Shown here piece after piece: positions 24,180 through 36,400 of a stretch of 64,000 nucleotides of DNA. Numbering within the stretch: position 1 is the first letter of the stretch; every line of letters starts with the position of its first letter. The notes below the pieces were generated by a model. It saw nothing but the letters and a program-made list of their open reading frames with translations, was not told the DNA's origin and searched no databases. Location: positions 10,196,816-10,260,815 of the forward strand of contig OU696570.1 in assembly GCA_916048095.2 (NCBI GenBank). The letters are read 5' to 3'. A program made the translations under genes and the position numbers. The stretch is from Sacculina carcini (Eukaryota; Arthropoda; Thecostraca; Sacculinidae).

Positions 24180-24992
24180 CGATCAAGTTGAAATTTGTTG
24201 ACAATATATTAGTTGAAAATTGACTGAGTTGACAATGAAAAATGACAATTGTAGTTTGACCGGTTTACACACTCCAACCACAATTCCCTTTCATGCGCCA
24301 TACATTGTATATCGCGATCCACTCGGATATTTTGTGACATTATTATATTATTTTGTGACATTATTGACATATATTTTTGTCATATAAGTTCAATAAATAG
24401 GAGTTGAATGGAAATTATATCTGAGAGTGGTGAAAGGAAATTTATTAATCTTATAAATTATAATCTTATAATTTATTTATTAATATTTAATTTACTCATT
24501 TGAAATGAGTTGAAATGATACTTTTGAAGTGAATTTTCACAATACCGCAGCTTCTGGTTCGCGTGTAATCTGGCATAATTATACGTGAGCATAGCCTTCT
24601 CTTCTGTTGTGTTTAAATGCGTAATCACATAATTATATGTATATATTGTCGTTGAAGGTTATTTTTGGTAATGTGTGATGTCTGTATGTTCTTGCAATGT
24701 TATGTCTATGTTTTGCTCTTTGTCAGTCGTTTGCATTCACTGTTTATCAACTCGTCTTGAAAAATATATCATTTCCAATTGAACCAGCACTTAGCTTGCA
24801 CCTAACACTTATCCTTCTGTTAACGATTACGACGCGTTTCTCCATGGTGTCTCGTGCTGCGAGTTTTTTAGCCATTTCATCGCCACTCAATACCCACAGT
24901 ATCCGACAGTGAATATTCTGAATGACCAATTCGAGGTTATACTCTTACGTGCATGATATCAGCCTGTTACGTTTCAAGTAACCCTTTTCTGT

Positions 24993-25057
<65 letters not shown>

Positions 25058-25228
25058 CAAAACATTTATTTAGATGTATTGTTTGATGTGGCATACAGAT
25101 TGAGGCATATTCCCCCTCGTTAACTAATGCCGGTTTGCTGTTAGAAATAATTGTAATTGGTGGAATAATTTGTATTTATATGTCAACTGAGAGGTTGAGC
25201 TAGACCGCGGTGAAAAGGTAGAACATGC
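24180..25228. other. No gene recognised; (TA)n at 24995-25055
   Basis: AT-rich sequence without a recognised coding region. A perfect TA dinucleotide run of about 60 bases spans 24995-25055. Confidence 0.6.
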
Positions 25229-25476
25229 AAAGCATAGCTAAAAACATATATGTGTTCTTTGATTAACCAAGACTAACCAGACTCGCACCCTAGGTGTTCG
25301 CACCCCAGTGGTGCGAGTATCTCCGGATAAGAAACTCTGGTTTTAATGTAGCCTAACGTGCCCAACGTAGGGTTTCTTAACCGGAGATACTCGCACTACT
25401 GGGGTGCGAATACCTAGGGTGCGAGTCTGGTTAGTCTTGGTTAATCAAAGAACACGTGTGTTTTTCGCTAGGCTTT
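25229..25476. repeat. Palindromic (foldback) element, 248 bp
   Basis: Left arm 25229-25335 and right arm 25370-25476 are reverse complements with few mismatches. For example GTTCTTTGATTAACCAAGAC at 25253 pairs with GTCTTGGTTAATCAAAGAAC at 25434. The unpaired loop is about 35 bases (TAATGTAGCCTAACGTGCCC region). The arms carry CTCGCACCCTAGGTGTTCGC-type sequence related to the hAT-like end at 32496. It is probably a foldback MITE, about 1.9 kb upstream of PPIB exon 1. Confidence 0.85.
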
Positions 25477-27370
25477 ACAGTTTTTCCAGGAAATAAACTT
25501 AACTGGAAGTTGAACGAAAAAATATTGAATAAAAATCTTATCACTTTGTATTTTTGTCATTTCATGTATATATCGAGAATTCAGGTGGTGCGAGAACTAG
25601 CTGCTGATTTTAAAAGTTTGCGAACACTGAATAAGACTAAGAATCGATGGTGTAACAGTAATAAAGTTGTAGTGTGTTATTGATATTAGTTATGCATTTT
25701 TCATATATTTCTGAATAACAGGCTACTGTTGTGATTTAGACGCGGATATAGCTAAATTGATGACTATAGCATTGTCAGCTCTGGCTGAATAACTAATGCC
25801 ATGCACTCAAGTTGATAGTGAAACACTTATGTGCGTAAGAAGTGGAGGGACAAAGGAACTGTTTCATCATATCACACTGATTGCCGGCAATCCCACTGAT
25901 GAAGCATTCTGCGTGTGGTATAAATTATACATTAAACATTGCAGTTGCGAAATAGGGTGAAATATGTTCACTGCGCTCCAATATTTTTTCCAGAATATCC
26001 TTCTAGATTCCTTCATTGTGGTTTTTTCAAGATTTGTGATTTTTCACTTTGTTAATTATTGCTGAGCCGTTCTACAATATATTAAGTAAGGTCAACTTTT
26101 TAAAATTGGTTGTTTCTGTGGATTCGGTCTAAATTTGCACAACTACGACAATACATTCAGTGATTATGCAGAATATATTATCACAGCGCCGGCGTACATT
26201 AATGGTTTGGTTTTGTCATTTTCGGGTAGGTTTATAACAATTTCTGGTATTTTTCTAGTTACCGTTTGTCTTGGTTTAGTGTTTCGTTATCGAGCGCTAT
26301 ATTTTGCGCTGACCAAAATGCCATTGTGCTTTCTATCAAAGTTCTGTTTGCGTTGTTTATCGCGGCGCATTCAATGTTTTTTTCCATGTCATGAGAGTGT
26401 CTTGAAATGACAGGCGTGTGCTCAATCGCCTGTATCTGCGTAAATATCGGCCGACTTCAAGCCTAAATATTTACTTTGTTTTTTCGCACGTGTCGTCTGG
26501 TGTGGTGTTGTGCTGGTCGTTTATATGGCATACTCCAGGCGCCTTAACATTTTGCCACTCATTCACTGGCTGGTGCTGTCAGTCGGAGGTGAACGTTATG
26601 CTTTTGTTCAAATAATAATGAGGCACTCTGGCATTGCATTTTTTGTGTATTTGCTTTTTTTCATAGAGGGCTCATTTTCAGTGGGAAATGTTCATTTGAA
26701 GACGTGCTGTATGAAAATTCTACCTTTTGAATATGTTAAGGAAGTTATTGATAGCATTCAATGCGCATTGGTGTTGCTTTGTACTAACTGGCAGTTTTGT
26801 AGGTTTTGTGTTGTTATTCGGGGTGGCCTGTCATATTATCAGCCTGATCAGATCCAATAGGCAATAATGTTATGTGCGATGATGATTGTATTATATTCGG
26901 AATAGTTCTCTTGTCAGCCAGGTGTGGTTTGCCAAAATTTCAAGCATCCGTTGTTCAGATGATGCTTTCATTTTGTGTGTCGCTTGGGACGCCTGCTGTC
27001 GTGTTCTTAGCACAATAGCTAACACTGAGGACGTTGGCTCACATTGCTTGCTTTTCTCACTATGTTTTGTGCCGTATGCGTGCTGAGTGTTAGATGCTTG
27101 AAGGATTTGATGAATTTAATTTTAGATGTCACTCATGACGAAGTCTATAATCCTTTATACTCAGTGGTGTTCCTGTACGACCAATGATCGTCTTCATGCT
27201 TTTAGCGCCTCAGGGATGGGGTATACGAAAATAAAAGTCGCATATACACCAGAAGAAGTGGTATTCGTTCCATGTCTTGAAGATAGCGGTAGTCGTTTTC
27301 ACATAGATGTATCTTCCCGGAATGTCTTGACTCACTGCTGTTTGTTTGCAGGTCGGTTTGGTGTACCAGA
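25477..27370. other. Upstream region of PPIB; no gene recognised
   Basis: Contains several short open frames (for example 26135-26410, hydrophobic) but none resembles a known protein. Just upstream of the PPIB start, TGTTTGCAG at about 27345-27353 could be a 3' splice site for a 5' UTR exon. I see no convincing TATA box. Confidence 0.4.
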
Positions 27371-27463
27371 ATGAAGTACGTGGCAGCGGCGTCAGTGTTG
27401 GTGGCTGTGCTCTACTTGGCCACTGCCGAGGAGAAGATCAACGGACCCAAAGTCACAGACAAG
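27371..27463 (+). CDS. PPIB: PPIB exon 1 (signal peptide and linker)
   Basis: 31 codons ending GPKVTDK at AAG|gtcggt. The donor lacks the consensus A at +3 and +4. Phase 0. Without splicing the frame would run only 15 more codons to a TAA, which supports a real exon end here. The match to the cyclophilin B leader ([20 protein letters not shown]) is strong. Confidence 0.9.
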
Positions 27464-30400
27464 GTCGGTGCAGAGCCCAAGACTCTATGTATGATACAAG
27501 ACTTTATGTAAGATATCAATATGTATGTCCTGTAATATATGATGTAATCTAAGGGAGACAAACATGTTTCTAGGGGTCCCGTCTGGTTTTGCAATAGTAA
27601 CGGGTCGGAAGAGGGGTCCCCGTCGATTTTGTGTTTATCACAGAAAATGATGTTGGATCATTTGAGGTACAAACTGGCCCAGGTAGGGCGTTGGTCTTGT
27701 TATTTGCCACGTTTCCCGGTTGTGGCGTATACTTACGACTCCATTGATGAGCATGTTACACAGCTGCGGTGGATAGATGTCGCAGAACACGAAATTCCGG
27801 TAGTGTCATTTGTAGTAACGTCAGCTATGAGCGATGTTGGCGCGGCCGCATGGTAGGATCGAGGTTGGGTAGTTATCACTTGCTGAAGTCGGTGATTATT
27901 TACAGACAGAGTGCCGAGAGTGTTGCCCCGTGGTCTGTTTCCTGGGTATCTTAATCTTGAGTTTTATCTGGCATGTCAATGGATCCTAAGCATTCTAGAG
28001 CGAGAGCTGTGTCTTGGTCTGCATCGTCGTCGATCCAGTGGATCTAGCGGTATCCAGTAGATTGTCGAGCCAGAAGTCAGTAAAGGAACGACAGAATAAC
28101 TACCGAATTGCGCACTCAGGGTGCCGCAGCAGATCAGTATCTGGATGGGCTTAATCATTGTTTTATTCCCCGGGTCACTGACAAACATAGGGGGGTCCCA
28201 TATGTCGCAAAAATTGTCCCAGGACACTTCACACTCGTGTAGTGTGAAGCGAGTACTACTAGTAGTAGATGCGAGTTTTGTTCTGGTCATAGTAAGCAAA
28301 AGTCGTGTCGTTGAATGGCGTTGTGGATGAAGTGGACGTCAGTGATGATGAGTAGTCTGGCTTCCTATGATTCTTCACATTGGATAGCTACGCTCTAGCA
28401 GTACAAAGCAGTTGTGAGTAAGCTTTTGGAGTGCCTTGTACTAAGGTTTGCTAGTGGTTGATTGATGGGTTAACCGAGTTGAGGGTGAGGGTGGCAGGGT
28501 ATTCGTGATATTCTCGTTAAATGATACGTGAACGATTACTCCCAATGTATGCTCCTAGTCGTCCGAAACACTGTCACAGTGTCAGAGGTTGGTAAAGTAG
28601 AGATTTGGGAACTAGGGTCGTCGAGGCCGCACAGTGCAGGTGACGTCTTTTCATGATCTTCATCCGACGGGGATAAGCTAGCCAGTAAAGGGATGTGAAG
28701 TTTCAAAGTCTGTGTCAATGCCACTTATATAGAGGTATCTAGGGTCCAGTAAAATTTATGAGGCGTCCAGCTGAAGTCGTTTCTTCTCACCTGTGTTGAA
28801 CATAGAAAATAACGCCATGACATACGCTGGAGTCTTTTCTTTCGTTGGCCGTTGAGTGGTGGGTATCTATTTGGGCTAAGCTCAAACTAGCGGAAACAGG
28901 AACGTAAGCGGTGGTGTCAATGACGGACGTGCGTGATTGGAGCTAATATCCACCTCTTTTATGCGTTTCCCAGGCATGTTTTGAGGGAAACGCTTGGTGC
29001 ACTGTAGGCAGAGGTTGTGCACACTGTAGAGGACAGAGGAGGAGGCGAGTACGAAAAAACTGACCCACACTGAGTGTTAACCCTGGAGTATGAGTTTATT
29101 AGCACCTCGAGATTGAAAAACACGTTTGCGCCGACGGCTGAGCATTTTTCTTTGTCACATTTCGTGTGCCACAAGTGCGTTCAATTCCATAGAAGAGCTT
29201 CACAGTTTGTTTGACTCTTCAGAGTACCCTTTTACTTTCTGTCACTGTACTTGTTGACTGTCGGGATTTATTTAGCCTCAGGTTGATTTTTCCACGTGGT
29301 TAGAGCTGCAACAGCAAGAAATTGAATTCTGGAGGTGGCTCTTCATCTAAACATCGATCGGTTCTGCGAGTCCTTCACCCGTCCTGCGAATCCTTCATCC
29401 CGTTCCAGTTACGGACATCGAGTGGGTGCAGCAAATTCTGAGTATGTTCTCTAGCTCTTTGGGATTATTTGAATGTACAGTGTGCCAGTTGTTTAGAAGG
29501 GCGACCAGCTTCATCTTTGGCGTTCAAGCTAAAATGGTCCTATTTGTTCGACAACGTATCTACCGATTACCAATTGAACTTTTGCAGGAAATGTGTGCGA
29601 TTAATTTGAGTAAAAGCAGCTGAATAATTAAGCTTCACTTTCCATGTTTCGTTCTCAACATCAAGCGACAAATGAAATCAGCGTAATTACAGGAGTACAG
29701 CGTATTTCATGAGAAAATCCGTATGACAAATGCGTTAGAGCATATGACGCCTATTATTTAAGCAGACATACTGATGTTTTGCGGTAGAGTGTGACTGAGA
29801 ATTTCGTTGATTAGGAACGTTGATAATCATTCAGACAGAATCACAAACAATTTGAATATGTGTTGTTCGTCGTTATTGTTAGGAGATATCGCTGGTTTGA
29901 CGTTTCTAGTGATCTCGTGGCTTGTCGGGGTATAGTGACAGCCTGTGGCTGTTGCATCTGTGGTTCAAAGATGCCCACCAACTGGTCAACATGATCGGGG
30001 AAGTGTTCGGTATGGCATCTGTCCGAGCTGTGGCCATAACGCTGACACTTGTGGCAGCGATTGGCAAAAAAGCGGTCAAATGCACGGCATCTGCGGTCAC
30101 CGATGAAGACGTAGCTTGACTGCATGTTGACATCTTGCACGAGCGGAAACAACTACGAAAGTCTTGCATCCATCAGATGCTTTTTTAGAGAGCAGAGTTG
30201 AGGTCGACAAAAAAATCAGAGCAGCACGAATATAGGTGTTTTTGTGACATATCATGTCATGACTTTGTCATCAACAATTTGTTTGCTGACAGAGACAATG
30301 GTTAGCTTAGGCAAAACCTTCCTGGCAACAAATTTGCTCGCCTGGGTAATCTGACGGATGGCTTCAACGACATCTCTCTTTCTGATCTTTCTGTGTGCTT

Positions 30401-33400
30401 GTTGAAGAATGGCAGGAGGCAAGGACTTATGCGGCGACGACTGAGGTTGTAGGCTACGGGTATGTCATCCGTATATATCAGGTCCCATCCCATATGACAT
30501 CATATCCGTATCCCATCGCATATGCCGCCGCCAGGACCCACAATATCGCTCTCTGTTCCGCATCATATATGTGTAGACTGGACGACCATGTGACATGCCA
30601 TTGCTGTGCTGTCGTACTGATGCCCAGGCTGGTGGCAGAGGCGTCTGCGGCGAGTATCGCGTCTGTAGCTGGTGCTGGTCAAATGCTTTGCAACATGTGC
30701 AACTGTGCTAAAAGTGTCCGCCGATAGAGCGTGAGTGTGGCATATGTGGTCGGCAGCCGTAGCGTGCGACAAAAAGTATAAATAGCCGGCAAGTTTCCGT
30801 CGCCACTGGAACGGCCGCGCTGGTGCTTGGACGCAGGCGTTATGCAACTCTTGCTTTGTATGGGCGACTATGTCGATCCGTACCTCCGGCTGAATGGTCA
30901 AATGGAAACCTAAGGAATCGATTGCCGTCACTGGGTCCAATGGGATTTGGCGTGGTTGAGATTAATTCTCTATTGCTCGAGGAGCGGTCGTACCTTGCGC
31001 AGACTCGCTGGTGACCCAATGGCGAGACAATCGTCCAAATATACCGTGCATAGGATATCCAGGCAATGTACCAAGGCCGCTGCAATAGCGGAAGTGACGG
31101 ATTGCATTAGGCTGGTGCCGAGCCTAGCCCCATTGGAAGGCGACGCCACTGGTATACCTGACCTCGGTACGCAATGTTCAAGAGTGCGGATAAACCGTCG
31201 TGTAGCGTTTGTGTCGAATTTTATGAGCCGCTACTCCGGGTATGGCTGCAGAAGACGCATAAAACACGTGGGCCGTGGCAGGCGGATCGAGTAATGCGGC
31301 AGATGCGGCGTTAGCGGGGCTAGGCTGTATAGAGTGCGAGCCGAGCCGTTGGGCTTTGATATGGCGAACGGCCGATATGCCAGCTCGTGCCGTGTGTCGG
31401 AGCGCTTGAGTATGTCATGGCGCACCAACGTTGGAATAAGGTTGTCTAGAAATGCAGTGGGTTTGGTCACCTGCCATCTACCTCGTGCGTGCCGTGGAAT
31501 ATGCATGTGTAAGGTATTTCGGAGCATTTGTACCATTACAGGGTATTCTGGTTGCGGTGGAAGTGGTGTTAGCCCCGCCATTTCCGGCAGGATTAGTTGT
31601 CGGCTGCGATTGGCGTGCGCTGGTGTCTACAGACAGGCCAGTAACAACGTGTCGTTGCATTTTGTCGATGTGGGCGAAGCCACGGCTGGCTGGGCCTGGT
31701 TAGTCGCCTGCTGGTGCTCATGCCATGCGAGGGACATTACCATACCATGGTCCGTAATCGCGCGATCCCTGAGGGAGTCGGCTTCAGGAATATCGTCGGG
31801 CGTATGAACAAGAAAAATATTGTAACGAAAATAAAAATGACCTGTTGTGAAGCTTCATCTTTTTTATATGATTGTAGTACGTGTCCAGCAATGACGTGCG
31901 CTTTGTTCACGTACATCAAGATACTAAAACAAAAATACAGACAAACAAAACAAATGTTCACACCATTCAGCAAACCTATGCTCAATTGGTGCGACACGGC
32001 ATGCAATCGCACACCAAGTAGATTACACACACTGAGTACTTTATCAATTCTGCGAAACACACATGTTAAATTAAGTAGATGTGCAGCTTTGTCTGGCCAC
32101 AAACCAGATCCAAAGCTGCATACCCCCAATTCGGCCTTGATATCCTAAACCAACTACACATTATGGACAGATTACATAAGAGGGTAAAGAAGAAGCAAAA
32201 TGATGAAATAATTTGGGACCAGAAGATACTCATAGCAATAAGTTATAATGATTTTATTGTCTAGTACCTCATACACAAACTCAACCCGGCACAAACTCAA
32301 CCCCTAGTTAGTGATCATTTCTTGACGTAACCTAACCTAAATGTCTAGCATATAATCATAATGTCTAAATGTCTTTAAATGTAAAAGCAAATCTCTTTTT
32401 GAGACAGACGTCTCCTTGCAATTAAGTCTACCTTGTCTACCTTGCAATGAAGGATGAAGCATGTTGGCGAGCAGATTACCGTCGCACATCATCTAGTGCA
32501 GTGGTTCTTAACCGGGGGTGCTCGCACCCCTAGGGCTGCGAGGCCCATTCTTAGGGGGTGTGAGGATGCCTATAAAAATAAATATCAAGTAAGAATGGTA
32601 ATAACGACGTTTAATATACGAAAAAGTAAAAAAAAAATCACCAACCCTGCCTCGGGCACAATACGTTTCAACAATTAAAGAGTCGATAAGTGACTTGACA
32701 TGGCCACAAACACTAGACTTTGCTAGCCACGAAGCAACACCGTGAATGGTTCCCTTCCTCGACATGTAGAAATTCGGCGGACATTCAATATATTCATGTG
32801 TGCGCATCGCATTTCAAGCTGGCCGCAATACCAGCTATCACGAACCTTACATTGCATACAACATACTCATGCACAACTGTTTCATTGTCATGCATCTTAA
32901 TATCCCACATCGATTGTCGACAGCGGACATGAGAACACCAGTCGTGGCATTCCACTTGGCAGATGTGCCTAATGTAAGTCAAAACCCCGGTTGCTGCCAA
33001 GTAGACCCCAGTCTGTGTAGCAACTCTTTTCACGACCATCTGCATTCACACGAGTTGTTGTGCACCTTTCAATCGCACTAATGTTACCAGCTCGGTCCCA
33101 AAAGCGAGTGTTGGTTGGCCAGTTTGCACCACCCGAACAACGGTATGACTTCACAGTTGTATAGTGGACGCCACGACAATACACCTTTTGGTTCAAATTG
33201 GTCCACGGTACCTTCACAGCTTCCACCATCACAACCCTGTTTTTCATTTGAAGTGTTATTGAATGCGCCAAGTCATACCTGGTTTGAGCGTAAACTCGAG
33301 CTGGTAGAAACTGAAGCATCAACATTGCTGCAACAGCCCCGGCAACTTGTGCTCCGCACGCGATCCAAACGACCACAGCGACCGAAACCGTGAGGCGCCA

Positions 33401-36400
33401 ATCGATGTTGTCGCTTGCTGACTCAACGAACTCATCGTAATATGTTGAAAAGCTGGCAGTAATAGACCTCGTCACTCTCGCAACTGGTCGTCCTGAACTT
33501 TGTGGCAAGCCACTCACACAAACCTGACCAATCAAAATAATACAAATCAGCGCGATGACAGTACCTTTGATCGGGCCGACGACCGGCACTGCAACAATGG
33601 CCACAGCGAAGAACACGAACCATCGAGCACTCAAGTTTAGTGCGCCCAATACATCACAACCGTGACTGGCGTAAACATTTTTGTATCCATCAACAATGCC
33701 ATTTTTCCAGCGAACAATGGTGTCCGTTAGACTTCGCTTCTGGCGTGTCCAGCAATGACGTGCGCTTTGTTCACGTACATCAAGATACTAAAAAAAAATA
33801 CAGCAATGCAAAAGACAGCTCGTCTTCAACGTAACTCACAATGCCAACAACAAAACAAATGTTCACACCATTCAGCAAACCTACGCTCAATTGGTGCGAC
33901 ACGGCATGCAATCGCACACCAAGTAGATTACACGCACTGAGTGCTTTATCAATTTTGCCCAAAAAAAAATGATCAAAAAAACCTCGACCAAAAGACACGT
34001 TTTTTAAGTAATGTTAAGAATTTAAATTAAAGAAATAATATATTCTGGAATGTTGAGTGAATTATTTTTATAAACATATAAGTTATTCATGCTATTAGTG
34101 GCCCTATCATATTGAATAATCATTAGGGCTGTCAAAAAAGTAACCTAGAAATCAGAAAAAAGTAACTTTATTTTCGAGAAAAAGTAACCTATAAAAGTAA
34201 CCTAAAAATAACCTGAGTTTTATAGTTATTATCACTTTTGTATCGTTTTATCACATGTTTATCACGCCTTTGCTGATTAGTGCGATATGTGAAATACACG
34301 GTTTGTTTGTTGTTTGTTTGTGAACATATAAAGTAACCTAATGACCAATAAAAAGGTAACCTAAAAATAACCTCCCTCAAAAAAGGTCAATTTCTGTTTG
34401 CAGTTCTGAAGGAATAAAATACACCAGTCCTTTTTTATCATCTTTCCGAGTTGGTACTGTAGTGAGTTCAACGCGGCAGAGAGGCGATTTCCTCGGACGA
34501 ACAGATGTATTGCGACGGGAGCAGCGCACGCGAGACAAGTCAGCGGCGATAAAAAGGGAGGAGACGCCAAAAGCACAAGCTTATATAGGTTTAGGAAGCC
34601 ACCCACCGACGCTACTATTAACATTAAAAACTACACATTAATAAAGAAACATAATTGAATCATCAAAAGCGAAGAAATAAATCAATGGCACGAATAAATA
34701 TTAATTATTACAAATCGCCAATTTATCATCAACTGAACACAACTCTGACGCACTTGCCGCGACAATGGTAAACAACAATAGGGAAAAACCTCTACGCACA
34801 TAAAAGGATTCTGAGAACAAGTGTACAAAACTTTACAAATATAATTGAACACCTCAACACTCCCCCACAAGAACGCGGAGCGAGGGTAAAGAAAGCAAAA
34901 AAAACATAACGCAAATGAGTTAGAAGTACTCGAAATCCGGGTGCTCGCGAATTCGGACCCTCCTCCCCGATCTTGTTTTGGAGACAGGTATAGATGGCGC
35001 TCGCCTCGGTTGATCGTCCGTCTCCTCAGTTCCATCAGTGCGTGTTGGGACTATAGGTGGCGCCGTCGGGCTGCCGGTCCTCGCGGCACCGTTCTCGTTC
35101 GTTCGGGTTGCGTCAGCGGGCGGTGATGCAGCAGATTGAACAGCGTCGGACACGGCAGGCTCGGCAGCGTCAGCGGCCGCTGTGGAGTTGGCTGGCGAGA
35201 CCGACCGATTTGTCCGCGTTTCTCCGTCACTGGCCGCCACACATGCTGGTTTCAACCTGTCAACAGAAACACTTTCGGTTCTTCCCGAGATCAATTCAAT
35301 GGTAAAAACTTTGGGAGACCGTCGAATGACCTTGAATGGACCTTTGTACGGGGCCTCCAAAGGGCGCCGTATGCGATCCACCCTCAGCCAGACATGTGAG
35401 CAGGTCAAGAGATCTTGGGGTACGTATGACTGCGTCGAGCCATGACGAATTCCCTCTGAGTGGACACTGAAGTCGATCTCCGTCATGCGGTCTGCTAGCT
35501 CTTTCACGAACTCGTGTTGCAGTTTTGACGAGGCGTCCGGCTCCACGGTGACCTTGGGGCACATGAGCTGGCCGCCGGTAACTGCTGTGAACGGTGCTAT
35601 GCCATTTGCGGACGGTATCATGCGGAGACCCAGCAGCACGACAGGTAACGCTGACAACCACTGCTGTCCTCTGGCGGTGATGGCCGTTTTGAGCACACGA
35701 TGCGCCCTCTCTACCAATCCATTTCCCTGGGGATGGTAGGCCGTTGTTCGAAGCCGATCTCTGACATCTCCCGGAACAATTCGGCTTCAAATTGCGGTCC
35801 CCGGTCAGTTATGATGTACACTGGCACGCCGAACCGAGAGACCCAGTTCTCGATCATCGCTCGTGCCACGGACTTGGCTGTCATTCCGTCAACGGAATGG
35901 CCTCCAGCCACCTGGTTGTGCGGTCAATACACGTTAACAGGTAACGATACGGGTGAGCGGACGGCTGACCTGGCGGCAGTTGAGGAGGCAGAGGACCGAC
36001 GATGTCCATATGAATTGTCTCGAATCTGGCCGCCGCAGGTGAAGTGAAGGCAGAGACGGGTGATTTCGTGTGCCGCTGTATTTTTGACTGCTGGCAGCTG
36101 ACACACTCTTTGACCCACCGGTGTATGTCGCTCTCCATCTTGGGCCAGTAGTAGCGACTCCGTACGAGTCTCACGCTGGATAATCGGCCAGGGTGCGACG
36201 GCTGGTGCAGCATGCGGAACACCGGAAAACGACACTCCGGAGGCAGGTACGGTCTGGGGTGCCCAGTAGACACGTCACAGAAAAGACTGTGCTCACCGGA
36301 TACAGGAAACGGCTTCAGGGACGGTTTCTGGTGAATTTCTGGATCTCCGACTTGTGCGGCGGCGATGGCTGGTAGGTCGTAGGCGTCGATCTCGACGCTG

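Noticed and set aside
27346-27552. Frame overlapping PPIB exon 1 in another phase
   Set aside because: Shadow of the signal-peptide exon; it has no similarity of its own.
32640-34000. Envelope gene of E1, Gypsy B or BEL
   Set aside because: In a retroelement env should follow pol on the same strand. Here the glycoprotein region lies upstream of E1's gag end, outside the Gypsy B LTRs and outside BEL. Capture by an unseen element is still possible.
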